From positions 3,661,501 through 3,725,500 of the forward strand of contig LANB01000001.1 of NCBI GenBank assembly GCA_000964245.1: a DNA stretch of 64,000 bases, given 5' to 3'. A model generated the notes under the pieces. That model did not search any database, had not been told where the DNA came from, and worked only from the letters and a program-made list of their open reading frames with translations. Each line of letters starts with the position of its first letter. The stretch's first letter is position 1. This document shows positions 27,054 to 37,245 of this stretch, piece after piece. The stretch comes from Cellvibrionaceae bacterium 1162T.S.0a.05 (lineage in GTDB: Bacteria > Pseudomonadota > Gammaproteobacteria > Pseudomonadales > Cellvibrionaceae). Both the position numbers and the translations under genes were made by a program.

Positions 27054-28349
27054 ATGTCTGTCAGACAATTGATTGATTCTCAGCCCATGTCAACGCTGCA
27101 AATTCGTGTAGTGGGCTTATGTTTTTTCTTGAATATGCTCGACGGCATGGACGTGCTCGCAATTTCATTTGCGGCACCTCTAATAACTGCACAATGGTCC
27201 ATGAACCCGGGGGCTTTGGGTATTGTTTTCAGTGCAGCATTGATTGGTATGACCATAGGTGCAGTGCTAATCGCACCCTATACAGACAGAATTGGCCGAA
27301 AGAAGATGATTGTTGGCAGTTTGTGTGTGATTTGCCTGGGCATGTTTGCGACCGCATTCAGCGCCAATCTGGCGCAACTTGTTTTCACACGTTTACTCGC
27401 AGGTCTGGGTATTGGTGCAATGTTGGCGAGCTTAACTTCTATGGTGTCTGAATACGCCTCAAATAAACACCGGAATTTTTGCATTGTACTGTTGCAGGCT
27501 GGCTACCCTGTCGGTGCGATGATCACTGGTTTTATTGCCGCATGGTTGTTGCCTCGTTTTGGTTGGCAACCTTTATTTATTTTTGCAGCTCTTGTTTCAC
27601 TTATTTCTCTGCCTCTGGTTATTTTCCTGTTACCCGAGTCATTAGACTTTCTTGAGAGTAAACAGCCCGCGAATGCACTCAAAAAGGTGAACAGTATTCT
27701 CGCTAAAATGGGGCTGTCAGCGTTGCACCTGCTTCCAGATAGCCAGAAGCAGGAATCAGGTGTGAAGCTTAAATTACTTCTCGGAGCTGAATTAAAAAAA
27801 CAAACCTTATTGCTCTGGTTGTCATTCTTTATGGCCTTTGCAACCTTGTATTTTTTATTGAGTTGGGTGGTACAACTTGCAGTTAAATCAGGCCTCAGTG
27901 TTGAGAATGCGATTTATGCGGGTACGGCATTAAACCTGGGAGCATTTTTCGGTGGTGTCACGCTGGCCTGGCTATCAAGCCGCGTGGGTTTACGAAAAAT
28001 TATCGCTGTCTACTTTATTTTAGGTGCGGTAATGATTGTTCTTTATGGCGCAATTAATACATCCGTAGGGCTTACCTTGCTCATGATTTTTGTCTTGATG
28101 TACTTCATTCAGGGAGCGTTTATAGCGCTGTATGCCATTGCTGCACGGCTTTATCCCACAGCTTATCGTACTACCGGGATTGGTTGGGCCATTGGTGCAG
28201 GGCGTATCGGTGCCATTCTTGGTCCGGCAATAGCCGGGTTTCTTCTTGGTGCAGGTTTATCCATTTCCTGGACATTTGCATGTTTTAGTTTACCTGTATT
28301 GATCGCAGCCATGTCTGTGATGGGTATTTCAAATGACAATATTTCCTAG
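27054..28349 (+). CDS. MFS transporter, aromatic acid:H+ symporter type (second copy)
   Basis: About 431 residues and 12 spans. FFLNMLDGMDVLAISFAAP carries the DGxD motif, and YTDRIGRKKMIVGS is the loop signature. It resembles the MFS gene at 20.8 kb but with many differences, so it is a paralogue and not a recent copy. The ATG after AGGATGTCGC was chosen; an upstream in-frame start at 26979 would add 25 residues. Placed 98 bp before pobA, it likely takes up 4-hydroxybenzoate, as PcaK does. Confidence 0.87.
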   Translation: MSVRQLIDSQPMSTLQIRVVGLCFFLNMLDGMDVLAISFAAPLITAQWSMNPGALGIVFSAALIGMTIGAVLIAPYTDRIGRKKMIVGSLCVICLGMFATAFSANLAQLVFTRLLAGLGIGAMLASLTSMVSEYASNKHRNFCIVLLQAGYPVGAMITGFIAAWLLPRFGWQPLFIFAALVSLISLPLVIFLLPESLDFLESKQPANALKKVNSILAKMGLSALHLLPDSQKQESGVKLKLLLGAELKKQTLLLWLSFFMAFATLYFLLSWVVQLAVKSGLSVENAIYAGTALNLGAFFGGVTLAWLSSRVGLRKIIAVYFILGAVMIVLYGAINTSVGLTLLMIFVLMYFIQGAFIALYAIAARLYPTAYRTTGIGWAIGAGRIGAILGPAIAGFLLGAGLSISWTFACFSLPVLIAAMSVMGISNDNIS

Positions 28350-28393
28350 GAAAAACAACGTGAGAAAGACTTACCAGAAAGAAGTTAGATTAG

Positions 28394-29668
<1,275 letters not shown>

Positions 29669-29746
29669 ACATTTTTCATTTTATTGTAATTGTTTGTCGG
29701 TGTAACAGCGCGTTATCATGGCGCTTTCATTAATTGAGGGCATATC

Positions 29747-30727
29747 ATGAGTGAAATACGACGTTTGGCTGACTATGAGGTAAAAGCGATTGGTTTGGGC
29801 TGTATGAGCATGTCGCATGCTTATGGTATTCCAAATCGCATTGAAGCTGAACGGACCTTACATCGTGCACTCGATCTGGGTTACGACTTTCTGGATACCG
29901 CAGCACTCTACGGGTTTGGTAAAAACGAACAACTGCTGGGTGAGGTGCTCGAAAAACGGCGTCAAGAATACGTGTTAGCCAGTAAATGTGGGTTAATTCG
30001 AGGTCCAGATGGTAAAAGAAGCCTCAATGCCAAGCCCGAGGTCATCATAAAAACCTGTGAGAAAAGCTTACGCAATCTAAGAACCGATTGTATTGACCTC
30101 TATTATCTTCATCGTGTTGATACAAACGTTCCCCTGGAAGATCAAATCGGAACGCTCGCTCGACTAGTAGAAGAGGGGAAAATTAAACATATCGGGCTTT
30201 CGGAAGTTGCGGTACCTACCATAGAAAAAGCACATAGCATTCATCCTATTGCAGCGGTGCAATCAGAATATTCCCTATGGACGCGCAACCCTGAAAATGG
30301 CGTTTTGGATTACTGTAAAAATAACGGCATTGCCTTCGTTGCATTCAGCCCGCTGGGGCGAGGTTTTCTAGCGGGGGCGACACTTGATACCCGTTCATTT
30401 GCGAGTGGTGATTTACGCTTAACAATGCCCCGTTTTTCTGAAGAGAATCTTCCCAAAAACCTGCCTCTACTTGAACCATTGAAAAAACACGCTGCGGTGC
30501 ATAATTGCAGTCTGGCCCAGATTGCGCTGGCCTGGTTGCTGGGTAAAGGGCAGCACATTATTCCTATTCCTGGTACGCAACAGGCTGGCCATGCAGAAGA
30601 AAATGTCGGTGCGCTGGAAATCAAATTAAGCGCTCAGGAAATGCTGGAGCTTGATAACGGTTTTAATCCTGGTAAGGTGCAAGGCGAACGCTACAGTGCT
30701 GCAGTACTCGCGACGATGGAAACCTGA
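29747..30727 (+). CDS. Aldo/keto reductase
   Basis: A 326-residue NADPH-dependent aldo/keto reductase. The catalytic tetrad can be read as Asp50 (FLDTAALYG), Tyr55, Lys80 (LASKCG) and His122 (YYLHRVD). It resembles the AKR13-type reductases that reduce aldehydes. It follows pobA by 78 bp and is closed by a strong terminator, so it may be the last gene of that unit and reduce aromatic aldehydes. Substrate unknown. Confidence 0.87.
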   Translation: MSEIRRLADYEVKAIGLGCMSMSHAYGIPNRIEAERTLHRALDLGYDFLDTAALYGFGKNEQLLGEVLEKRRQEYVLASKCGLIRGPDGKRSLNAKPEVIIKTCEKSLRNLRTDCIDLYYLHRVDTNVPLEDQIGTLARLVEEGKIKHIGLSEVAVPTIEKAHSIHPIAAVQSEYSLWTRNPENGVLDYCKNNGIAFVAFSPLGRGFLAGATLDTRSFASGDLRLTMPRFSEENLPKNLPLLEPLKKHAAVHNCSLAQIALAWLLGKGQHIIPIPGTQQAGHAEENVGALEIKLSAQEMLELDNGFNPGKVQGERYSAAVLATMET

Positions 30728-30772
30728 TGATATGAGTTGACAGACCTTCGCAGGGTTTCCAGACACAGCGAG

Positions 30773-30802
30773 AAAAAACGGCCACAAAGTTGGCCGTTTT
30801 TT
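30773..30802 (+). terminator. Rho-independent terminator
   Basis: A perfect 12-bp stem, AAAAAACGGCCA and TGGCCGTTTTTT, around a 6-nt loop. With the A-run on one side and T-run on the other it can act in both directions. It ends the pobA/aldo-keto reductase side of the aromatic region. Confidence 0.92.
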
Positions 30803-30907
30803 ATGCCCGCATTTCCTGCAAATTCCGGGTAGGGGATCGTCATTTTTAATTCATATTAATTTCTTTTAAAATTAACCACCATTGGCGGATGTGACCTGGG
30901 GGAAATT

Positions 30908-31876
30908 GTGCGAAAGGCAGTACAAAATGTTTTTGCTGTTATCTGTGTATTTGTTATACACATGCCGGTCTATGCAGAAAACTGGTTTACCTTCACCCTT
31001 GATAATGACCTGTTTATTGGCCGGGATGATGGCTATACCAACGGTGTATATTTTTCACTCCACAACGCGGGCCTTGCCAAAGAGGCCCCCGAGCCCGGTC
31101 TGCTAATCAGCCCCCTGGCTTTTCTGTTTGAGAAGAAAGCGCCTTTATTCTCCTTGAATTCCTGGACTTTCGGCCAAACGATGGTCACGCCTGAAGATAT
31201 TACGGCTGAAAACCCGGACCCGCGAGATGTGCCTTATTCAGGGTTAATATTCCTGAGTAATTCCTTTATCCGTGCATGGGAAAATGAAGCCAGTAAATAT
31301 ACGTTTGCGTTCGGAATGGTTGGCCCGTCGTCTCTGGCAGAAGAATCTCAGCGAATAGTTCACAAAACAATTGGAAGTGAAATACCTCAAGGTTGGGATT
31401 ACCAGCTTAAAGATGAATTTGTTTTCCAGCTTGAATACGGAAGGATGTGGAGGAGATGGTTATTGGAAGATAGAGCCGACTTGATTCTGCTCGCCGATTT
31501 GGCATTGGGTACCATTGAAACCTTTGCATCCAGTGGCACCTTCGTACGATTTGGTAATGATCTTGAATATACCTATGTCACACCGAGCTTGCGCGCTACC
31601 CGCACCGTCAACCCAATTGCCATTGACGGTGGCTGGTTTGTTTTCGCTGGTTTTAATGCACACCTCTACGCGCGTCGCATTTTTGTTGACGGCAATACCT
31701 TCAAGGAGAGCCGTTCAACTGAGCTGGATCATACCCAATTCTCATTCGCAGCAGGATTCACCTTTTCCTGGAAGCGCCTCTCTGCGTCCATTGCGATGGA
31801 GAATGCACATATTCTTGAAGACAGTCCAGATGCAGTGTCACGCTATGGGAGTTTAACGCTCGCGTGGAAGTACTGA
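30908..31876 (+). CDS. LpxR-like lipid A 3'-O-deacylase (DUF2219)
   Basis: A 322-residue outer-membrane barrel protein. A signal peptide ends at VYA-ENW. The first strand has LDNDLFIGRDDGYTNG, holding the conserved Asn-Asp and Thr-Asn. Later HKTIGSEIPQGWDYQLKDE contains the catalytic His and the conserved Glu of LpxR. The last residue region (LTLAWKY) fits an outer-membrane barrel end. LpxR removes the 3'-acyloxyacyl group of lipid A. The start is GTG after a GGGGG-type ribosome site. Unlinked by context to either large cluster. Confidence 0.82.
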   Translation: MRKAVQNVFAVICVFVIHMPVYAENWFTFTLDNDLFIGRDDGYTNGVYFSLHNAGLAKEAPEPGLLISPLAFLFEKKAPLFSLNSWTFGQTMVTPEDITAENPDPRDVPYSGLIFLSNSFIRAWENEASKYTFAFGMVGPSSLAEESQRIVHKTIGSEIPQGWDYQLKDEFVFQLEYGRMWRRWLLEDRADLILLADLALGTIETFASSGTFVRFGNDLEYTYVTPSLRATRTVNPIAIDGGWFVFAGFNAHLYARRIFVDGNTFKESRSTELDHTQFSFAAGFTFSWKRLSASIAMENAHILEDSPDAVSRYGSLTLAWKY

Positions 31877-32045
31877 TAGATGGAAAGAAATGGATTTTTG
31901 ATTTAAAGCCGGGAAGTGATGCAAGAAAAATTGCGTGACGGGTACGCCTAAAACCATGCCCCGGATACCAAAAAATGGTAGCGCACATAAAGTATCAGTA
32001 TGATAACGATAATATTGATTTTAAAGTATTGACCAAAAATATAGG

Positions 32046-32212
32046 GAACCTCTGAAAAATGGAAATATTTTTTCTGTGGCAAGGAAGCACCGCGCGGAGA
32101 ACGGACTGAGCCGGCACCCCGGTTTACTGGAGTAAATGAGGATCGACTGAGCCGGCACACCGGCACGGAGCTGACGCCGCCACAGAGAAAATAGGCCATT
32201 TTTCAGAGGTTC
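32046..32212. repeat. 167-bp inverted-repeat element (MITE-like)
   Basis: Ends are perfect 17-bp inverted repeats (GAACCTCTGAAAAATGG and its complement). Pairing continues inward with few mismatches (TATTTTTTCTGTGGC against GCCACAGAGAAAATA). The GC-rich centre has two copies of GACTGAGCCGGCAC. It codes for nothing visible and is bounded by AT-rich DNA between lpxR-like and chemoreceptor genes. Shape and size suggest a non-autonomous element moved by a transposase elsewhere. I could not define a clean target duplication. Confidence 0.65.
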
Positions 32213-32248
32213 TCCAGGGATTAACCAAAAGTAATGCCTGGTCACAGT

Positions 32249-33607
32249 TTAGGCGAGACGCTCAATACTCTTTAGTAATCTCAATACGTCGACAGAGGCG
32301 CTTTCAACATATTCGATTTCTTTCAATGCGCCCTTAATATCCCCACGATTAAATAGCGCAACGGAACGTTTTCCGTGTTCATGAACCAAGCGATGAGGCT
32401 CTTTTAATTCTCTAAATTCCCTTGATGAGGTCAAGGTGGAATCGGCAACCTTGTCGTACCATTTTCCCAATCGACAAGAGTGGTGATCTGCGAGTTCCAT
32501 TTCATCCAGGCCCTCTTTACCGGAAATCATATTTACCAAGCGCTTTTTCCAGATAACATGGTCTGACTGCGCGAGCTTAATCACTTTCGACGGAATTTGA
32601 AGTTCTGATATTTTAAGGATTTTTTGATTAACCAAGCCTTGTAGTGCGTCAATGGAATCAACAATATGATCTGTACTCGACACACTTTCAGTTGTATTTT
32701 CTGCAATAATCCCTATGCCATTTGCGACATCCGAAGAGGCTTGTGTTTGTTCCGCTATTGCTTTGTTGATGTGAGTCATGTTGGCGAAAACATTATTGAT
32801 ACTGGATTTCATGTCGCCCATTTGTGTGTGGGCCTGGTTTATAGATGTTTTGCCTGCATTCACCGTTTCCACACTGGACTGCAGAGCGGTAGATACTTCG
32901 TTCATATGGTTTTCAAAGTGATCAACCAATTCAGTAATTTGCCTAGTCGCAGAAGAAGAGCGATCTGAAAGCATTCTCATTTCCTGTGCAACAACGGAAA
33001 AACCCGCGCCAGCTGTGCCTGCTCTCGCAGCTTCTACTGATGCATTCAATGCGAGTAAGTTTGTCTGAAAGGCTATTCCTTTAATCTCGTCAGCGATTTC
33101 TCTTACCTGTAGGGCAAATTGCGACATTTCTAGAATTTTAGTTCGATTGTCGGCAACTGAAGTGCTTATTTCATCAAAGGCGGATACCGATTTTTCAAGT
33201 GAAGTGGAAACAGCGGAAACGACTTTTATCGAGGAGCTGGTTGCCTCATTTATTTCCTCACCATAGCTACGAATGTTTTCAGAAGATGTACGCATTTGAT
33301 CTGCTGCAGTAGCAATTGAGTGGGCACGCTCTTCAACATTTTTTAAGTTGTAAAGTAGGCGGGCAGATGAAATAGAGGTCTCATTAGAACACATGGACAG
33401 CTTCACAACATTATCAAGATCAGCAGAGGCGCTTCGCTGTAAGCCAGCAGCCAATTTCTGTAAGGCTTTGGCGACAGGAGAGTTGCCCTGTATATCAACC
33501 AAATAGTTGCCCTTGGAAATTTGCTCTATGTATTCAAGTAATACGCTCTCATTGTCAGATGGTGAATGGCCGCTGGCGCTTGTTGCCTCATAATCAGGGA
33601 TGGTCAT
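32249..33607 (-). CDS. Soluble methyl-accepting chemoreceptor with C-terminal CZB domain
   Basis: A 452-residue chemoreceptor with no signal peptide or membrane span, so cytoplasmic. The signalling tip [18 protein letters not shown] is intact in the middle coiled coil. The C-terminal domain is a chemoreceptor zinc-binding (CZB) domain: HVIWKKRL, then [11 protein letters not shown], then [12 protein letters not shown] supply the His and Cys ligands. CZB receptors sense zinc or oxidants such as hypochlorous acid. No che genes adjoin it, so it would work with a distant array. Confidence 0.9.
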   Translation of the reverse strand: MTIPDYEATSASGHSPSDNESVLLEYIEQISKGNYLVDIQGNSPVAKALQKLAAGLQRSASADLDNVVKLSMCSNETSISSARLLYNLKNVEERAHSIATAADQMRTSSENIRSYGEEINEATSSSIKVVSAVSTSLEKSVSAFDEISTSVADNRTKILEMSQFALQVREIADEIKGIAFQTNLLALNASVEAARAGTAGAGFSVVAQEMRMLSDRSSSATRQITELVDHFENHMNEVSTALQSSVETVNAGKTSINQAHTQMGDMKSSINNVFANMTHINKAIAEQTQASSDVANGIGIIAENTTESVSSTDHIVDSIDALQGLVNQKILKISELQIPSKVIKLAQSDHVIWKKRLVNMISGKEGLDEMELADHHSCRLGKWYDKVADSTLTSSREFRELKEPHRLVHEHGKRSVALFNRGDIKGALKEIEYVESASVDVLRLLKSIERLA

Positions 33608-33662
33608 TTGATCACTTCGAGTTGTCTATTGTTGGTTTACCAAGTATAGACACTCATGGGGC

Positions 33663-33680
33663 TAGCGATATGTATCGCTA
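33663..33680. promoter_or_regulatory. Palindrome ahead of the chemoreceptor gene
   Basis: An 18-bp palindrome, TAGCGATA-TG-TATCGCTA, 56 bp upstream of the chemoreceptor start on the minus strand. The position fits an operator. Nothing else in the 210-bp gap to the sulfotransferase gene was recognised. No binding protein is suggested by context. Confidence 0.4.
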
Positions 33681-33819
33681 TAAATGGGGAGCAGGAGTAT
33701 GAATCGTGGGTAGAATTCAGCTAGGCAAGGTTTTCACCAATAGAAAAGCTTGCCCTGAATCATATTCTTTAACATATTGAAATATATAGAGAATTTGGAG
33801 TTTGACTGGTGCCCCGGTA

Positions 33820-34689
33820 TCAATTAAATCCAAACATATTCAAAGCGTGGTGATTAAGCCCCTCAAAAACAGCCAGTTCAGCTTTAGGGAAGTCAGACTT
33901 CCAGCGTCCACTTTCTCCCTGGCGAAAAAAACCTGGGTGTATTTTTTTTAGTTCTGAAAACGTAGGGACCTTATTGTCAACCTCGGAAATATTAATTTCT
34001 AGTTCCACCATTGCTTGCTTGACGCTCTCAACCGGGTGTTTAACTAAATCGTCAAAATATACCAAAGCGGTCTTTCCCTTAGCTCTATTTGCCCAACTTT
34101 GGCTAACCTTGCTCCAACGGTCTTTATTGGCGACGTACATTGCAAGAATTTGTCTAAAGATTGATTGTTTACGCCCAATTATTAAATTCAATCTTAGCCA
34201 TGTTCGTTTTACGAGTATAAATAGCAGCAGAGCCCTATTCGATCCTTTTGATGAGCTTGATACTAAATCCCGCCATGCGCGTTTAACGGTCATATGGACA
34301 TTTATGACATACCAGGCCATTGATATGGCGGCATCACGCCCGTCTCTTACAAGTAAAATACATCGGTAAGAGTTATTTAGTATTTCGTTGTTAGTACTAT
34401 GAGTCTTTATTACATAAATTTTTTCTTCTGCATCCATTTTATCCAGTAAGGATTTCAATTGCATAGAACGTGTGGAACCGTCGTCAAAAAATGGGGCTTT
34501 CTCTTCCAGTGCTTGCTGGAGAGGAAGAGGGAGGTTTTCATGCCCGGTAATATTTTGTTTTACGCCGTCGATAGCCAGGTCATCATCAGACATGAAACCC
34601 GTGTACGTGGGTATTTTAAATACTGTATTTAGAATAATCCTGAACAAGGTATTCCCGGATCTCGGGTAAGATGCTAGCCAAACAATCAT
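33820..34689 (-). CDS. Sulfotransferase (PAPS-dependent)
   Basis: A 289-residue sulfotransferase starting MIVWLASYPRSGNTLFR, where YPRSGNT is the 5'-phosphosulfate loop of PAPS enzymes. ILLVRDGRDAAISMAWY is the 3'-phosphate site. The ATG overlaps the TGA of the JmjC-like gene as ATGA; the frame extends upstream to 34797 but only inside that gene. The pair is therefore one transcript, divergent from the NRPS operon. It probably sulfates a hydroxyl made by the oxygenase or present on the NRPS product. The acceptor is unknown. Confidence 0.85.
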   Translation of the reverse strand: MIVWLASYPRSGNTLFRIILNTVFKIPTYTGFMSDDDLAIDGVKQNITGHENLPLPLQQALEEKAPFFDDGSTRSMQLKSLLDKMDAEEKIYVIKTHSTNNEILNNSYRCILLVRDGRDAAISMAWYVINVHMTVKRAWRDLVSSSSKGSNRALLLFILVKRTWLRLNLIIGRKQSIFRQILAMYVANKDRWSKVSQSWANRAKGKTALVYFDDLVKHPVESVKQAMVELEINISEVDNKVPTFSELKKIHPGFFRQGESGRWKSDFPKAELAVFEGLNHHALNMFGFN

Positions 34690-35705
34690 ACTGTTTCCTT
34701 TTCTATTTGTTCTGCCTGATCTTTTCTTTTTCTCCAGTGTTTTCCCTGATAGGTGGAAGAGCGAGTATGTAGTTCCCAAAATGTGCTGACATCGCATTTT
34801 TCAAGAGCCTCATTCTCAAGTTCAACGGAAAGCAACTCAATAAATTCGACCAGGTTCGTCGAACCAGATTGGTAGGAATCTGACATGTTTCTGGCTTTAT
34901 TTAAAAACATATTCATAAAGTGTCTTAACATTGCAGAATTTGCTGGTAATTCATCTAAGGGGATATTAATTGCGAGGTTGATATCACCAATGTTTGAAAT
35001 ATCGTGAAACCAGAAAGAAGGCCAATATAGAATATCGCCCGGGAAGATGTGTGCGCTATAGACAGGAAAATCCTCTTTTGTATTTTTGATTTCATCCCGA
35101 ATATCAAGGTTGCTGACAGTGAAGTTCTTCCTTCCATGCAGCGTGTTCAGTTTCAGGTATTTTGAAAATTGTGGGGCGACAAGGATAATATCTTTTTCTC
35201 CTCGAAGTTGTGCGAGAGCCTTGGCCTCGCCACCAAAGTCGTGATGCAGGAGCGTACCATTTTTTCCCGTTCCCATAATAATCTGTGCCAAAATGATTTC
35301 ACTGGCCTTGAAATAGGACGGTATAACAAAGTCATTAGAAAGGCTTTTGAGGTCACTATTAATTCGTACATCCTTGTCTTCGCCTCCCCAAAAGTTAGCC
35401 GATGAAGGCCCCTCAAACCAATAAAGAATATCCTTGTTCCCTGCGCATAGTCTATCCAGGAAGTCACTGAATTGCATATCAAGAAACTTTGCGGTGCGAT
35501 AGTCGCGTTTATTCTCGGGATAATAAAGTGGCTGGATATGAGCGCTACCGATTTCCTTACGGAGGTAGTCGTTCGTCCATTTTTCCCATGCGGGTTGCTC
35601 TTTTGCCGCCCCTCGCAAAATACAAGGTTTCCTGTATTTATAACTTTCCTGAAATAGTTGCTTATCCGAACTAAACAATTCATCAACTTTTTTTATTAGA
35701 GGCAT
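34686..35705 (-). CDS. JmjC/cupin-8-like 2-oxoglutarate Fe(II) oxygenase
   Basis: A 339-residue protein with the JmjC-like (cupin 8) fold. The iron triad reads His154-x-Asp156 in GTLLHHDFGGE and His234 in PSFWFHDIS. Such enzymes hydroxylate amino-acid side chains in proteins or on natural products. Coupling to a sulfotransferase suggests hydroxylation followed by sulfation, perhaps of a residue of the NRPS peptide such as the Asn predicted for module 4. It faces the NRPS operon across 750 bp. The fold is well supported, the substrate is inference. Confidence 0.78.
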   Translation of the reverse strand: MPLIKKVDELFSSDKQLFQESYKYRKPCILRGAAKEQPAWEKWTNDYLRKEIGSAHIQPLYYPENKRDYRTAKFLDMQFSDFLDRLCAGNKDILYWFEGPSSANFWGGEDKDVRINSDLKSLSNDFVIPSYFKASEIILAQIIMGTGKNGTLLHHDFGGEAKALAQLRGEKDIILVAPQFSKYLKLNTLHGRKNFTVSNLDIRDEIKNTKEDFPVYSAHIFPGDILYWPSFWFHDISNIGDINLAINIPLDELPANSAMLRHFMNMFLNKARNMSDSYQSGSTNLVEFIELLSVELENEALEKCDVSTFWELHTRSSTYQGKHWRKRKDQAEQIEKETV

Positions 35706-36456
35706 AAGTAGTGTTGTCCGTTAATCTAATCTGTTTGTGTCGCGATTATAGGGTTAAAAAGATAAACACAAAGTTGTAATGCTTAAAAAGTACAACCAGA
35801 AAATTAAGTCGAAGGTTTATGAGCTGCCGATTCTTGGCTCGTGGTGAGCTTTAAATCGATAAGTGAAAAAGGATTTGGTGATTTGCATCACATATTTAAT
35901 GTATTTTTAAAGATGACATGGTTAAGCCTGGTGGGTATGTAGTGCCATGGGTTTCGAACATTACCAACAGATTAACATGTTAAATAATTATTTAAGCGAC
36001 GAAAGTTATCTGCTTTTCGTCGGAATTGATTGTTTTGCAAGTGAATCAATTTATGAATTCACCTTAATTTTACTTTTTTCCAAATTCATCTTGCAACTAA
36101 ATAGTCGTTGTTCAATGAGTAAAAGTAAAAGCTTGGTAAAAATTAAATATTAAAATGGGTGTTATACTCATTTTGACCATAAGTCTGACAATTAAATTAA
36201 AACAAATTCCTGGGCGGACAAAAAATATACAAGAAAAATATAGCTAAGAAACTGTGCCTATAGTTGCTCCAATAAATTAGAAAACTGGTTTAGAAAGAGT
36301 TCCCCGAATCTGCAAATTGTACCTTTTTTGCTCGAACTACGAATGCGTAGTTTGCGGGATAGTCATGTTTAAAGAAATGTTGTGCTTTATTTTTTTGTAG
36401 TAGTCCTTCCTTTTAAAACGTTTTTCCCTATAAATATATAGTTAGCTACAGCTTTT
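35706..36456. promoter_or_regulatory. 750-bp divergent intergenic region ahead of the NRPS operon
   Basis: AT-rich sequence between the JmjC-like gene and the thioesterase gene, likely holding both promoters. It contains a near-perfect hairpin AAAATGGGT-GTTAT-ACTCATTTT (36152-36174) and a perfect one AACTACG-AATG-CGTAGTT (36335-36352), the latter about 105 bp before the thioesterase start and a plausible operator. A 68-codon frame at 35947-36153 has no family likeness. I found no clear sigma-70 pair or known Fur-box sequence by eye. Confidence 0.5.
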
Positions 36457-37197
36457 ATGAATTCATGGTTTATTCGTAAAAACACCGACAATGCGAGGTT
36501 TCGTATTGTATGTATTCCTCATGCTGGAAGCGGGCCTGCACCATTTTTTGAATGGGCAGATGCTGTTCCTGATGATGTTGAACTTACAATCGTTGTATTG
36601 CCTGGTCGAGATCATAGGTTTGGCGAGGCATTGCCAGCCTCTATTGACGAAGTTGTTGCCCCCTTGTCCAAAGCGTTGCTGGCCCTAAATCCAATGCCCT
36701 GGGTCATACTAGGTCATAGTCTGGGGGCTGCAATCGCGTATGAGGTATGTAGATCAAATTTTGTTAAAGGTGAGAATGTCAAACCAAATGCACTGTTCGT
36801 TTCAGGGCGGATTGCGCCACATGAAAAATCTGAGTCGCCCGTTATTCACGATTTGAGTTACGAGAAATTTAAAGAAAAAATACGAGAATATAATGGTACC
36901 CCCAATGAAATTATTGAAAACGACGAAGTTTTTGAAATATTCGAGGGTATTCTTAGATCGGATTTTCGTATAAGCGAAACTTATTTACCGCCAAAAACCA
37001 CGCCAGATGAAACGCTACCTTTTCCGCTAGTTGCTTTAAGAGGGGATCGAGATACCGGTACACCAAAGGATAAAATGCAATCCTGGCAGCTATATTCAAA
37101 AGAATTTTCATTACTTGATCTTGAAGGCGACCACTTCTTTATTTTTGATAGCAAAGAAGACGTCATTTCAAATCTTTTATTCAGACTAAAAAACTGA
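36457..37197 (+). CDS. Type II thioesterase of NRPS systems
   Basis: A 246-residue alpha/beta hydrolase of the GrsT/SrfAD class. PHAGSGPAPFFEWA is the family opening, Ser88 is in GHSLGAAIAYE, and the acid and His lie in LRGDRDTGTP and LEGDHFFIF. These enzymes clear wrongly loaded carrier domains on NRPS assembly lines. It is the first gene of the operon that runs to the right edge, and its presence at the front indicates that the following odd genes belong to the same pathway. Confidence 0.9.
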   Translation: MNSWFIRKNTDNARFRIVCIPHAGSGPAPFFEWADAVPDDVELTIVVLPGRDHRFGEALPASIDEVVAPLSKALLALNPMPWVILGHSLGAAIAYEVCRSNFVKGENVKPNALFVSGRIAPHEKSESPVIHDLSYEKFKEKIREYNGTPNEIIENDEVFEIFEGILRSDFRISETYLPPKTTPDETLPFPLVALRGDRDTGTPKDKMQSWQLYSKEFSLLDLEGDHFFIFDSKEDVISNLLFRLKN

Positions 37198-37212
37198 CAA
37201 ATAGGTAGAAGC

Positions 37213-37245
37213 ATGACTTTGAATGCTTATTGGCGACTTCTATGA
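37213..37245 (+). CDS. Possible 10-codon leader ORF coupled to the glycosyltransferase gene
   Basis: A tiny frame, MTLNAYWRLL, with an AGGTAGAAG ribosome site 7 bp ahead and a stop that overlaps the ATG of the next gene as ATGA. The glycosyltransferase itself has no good ribosome site, so ribosomes ending here could restart on it. It may be a coupling leader rather than a functional peptide. Chance is possible at this length. Confidence 0.35.
   Translation: MTLNAYWRLL

Noticed and set aside
35947-36153. 68-codon frame in the NRPS promoter region
   Set aside because: No family likeness, no ribosome site, AT-rich composition like the surrounding spacer; better read as regulatory DNA.
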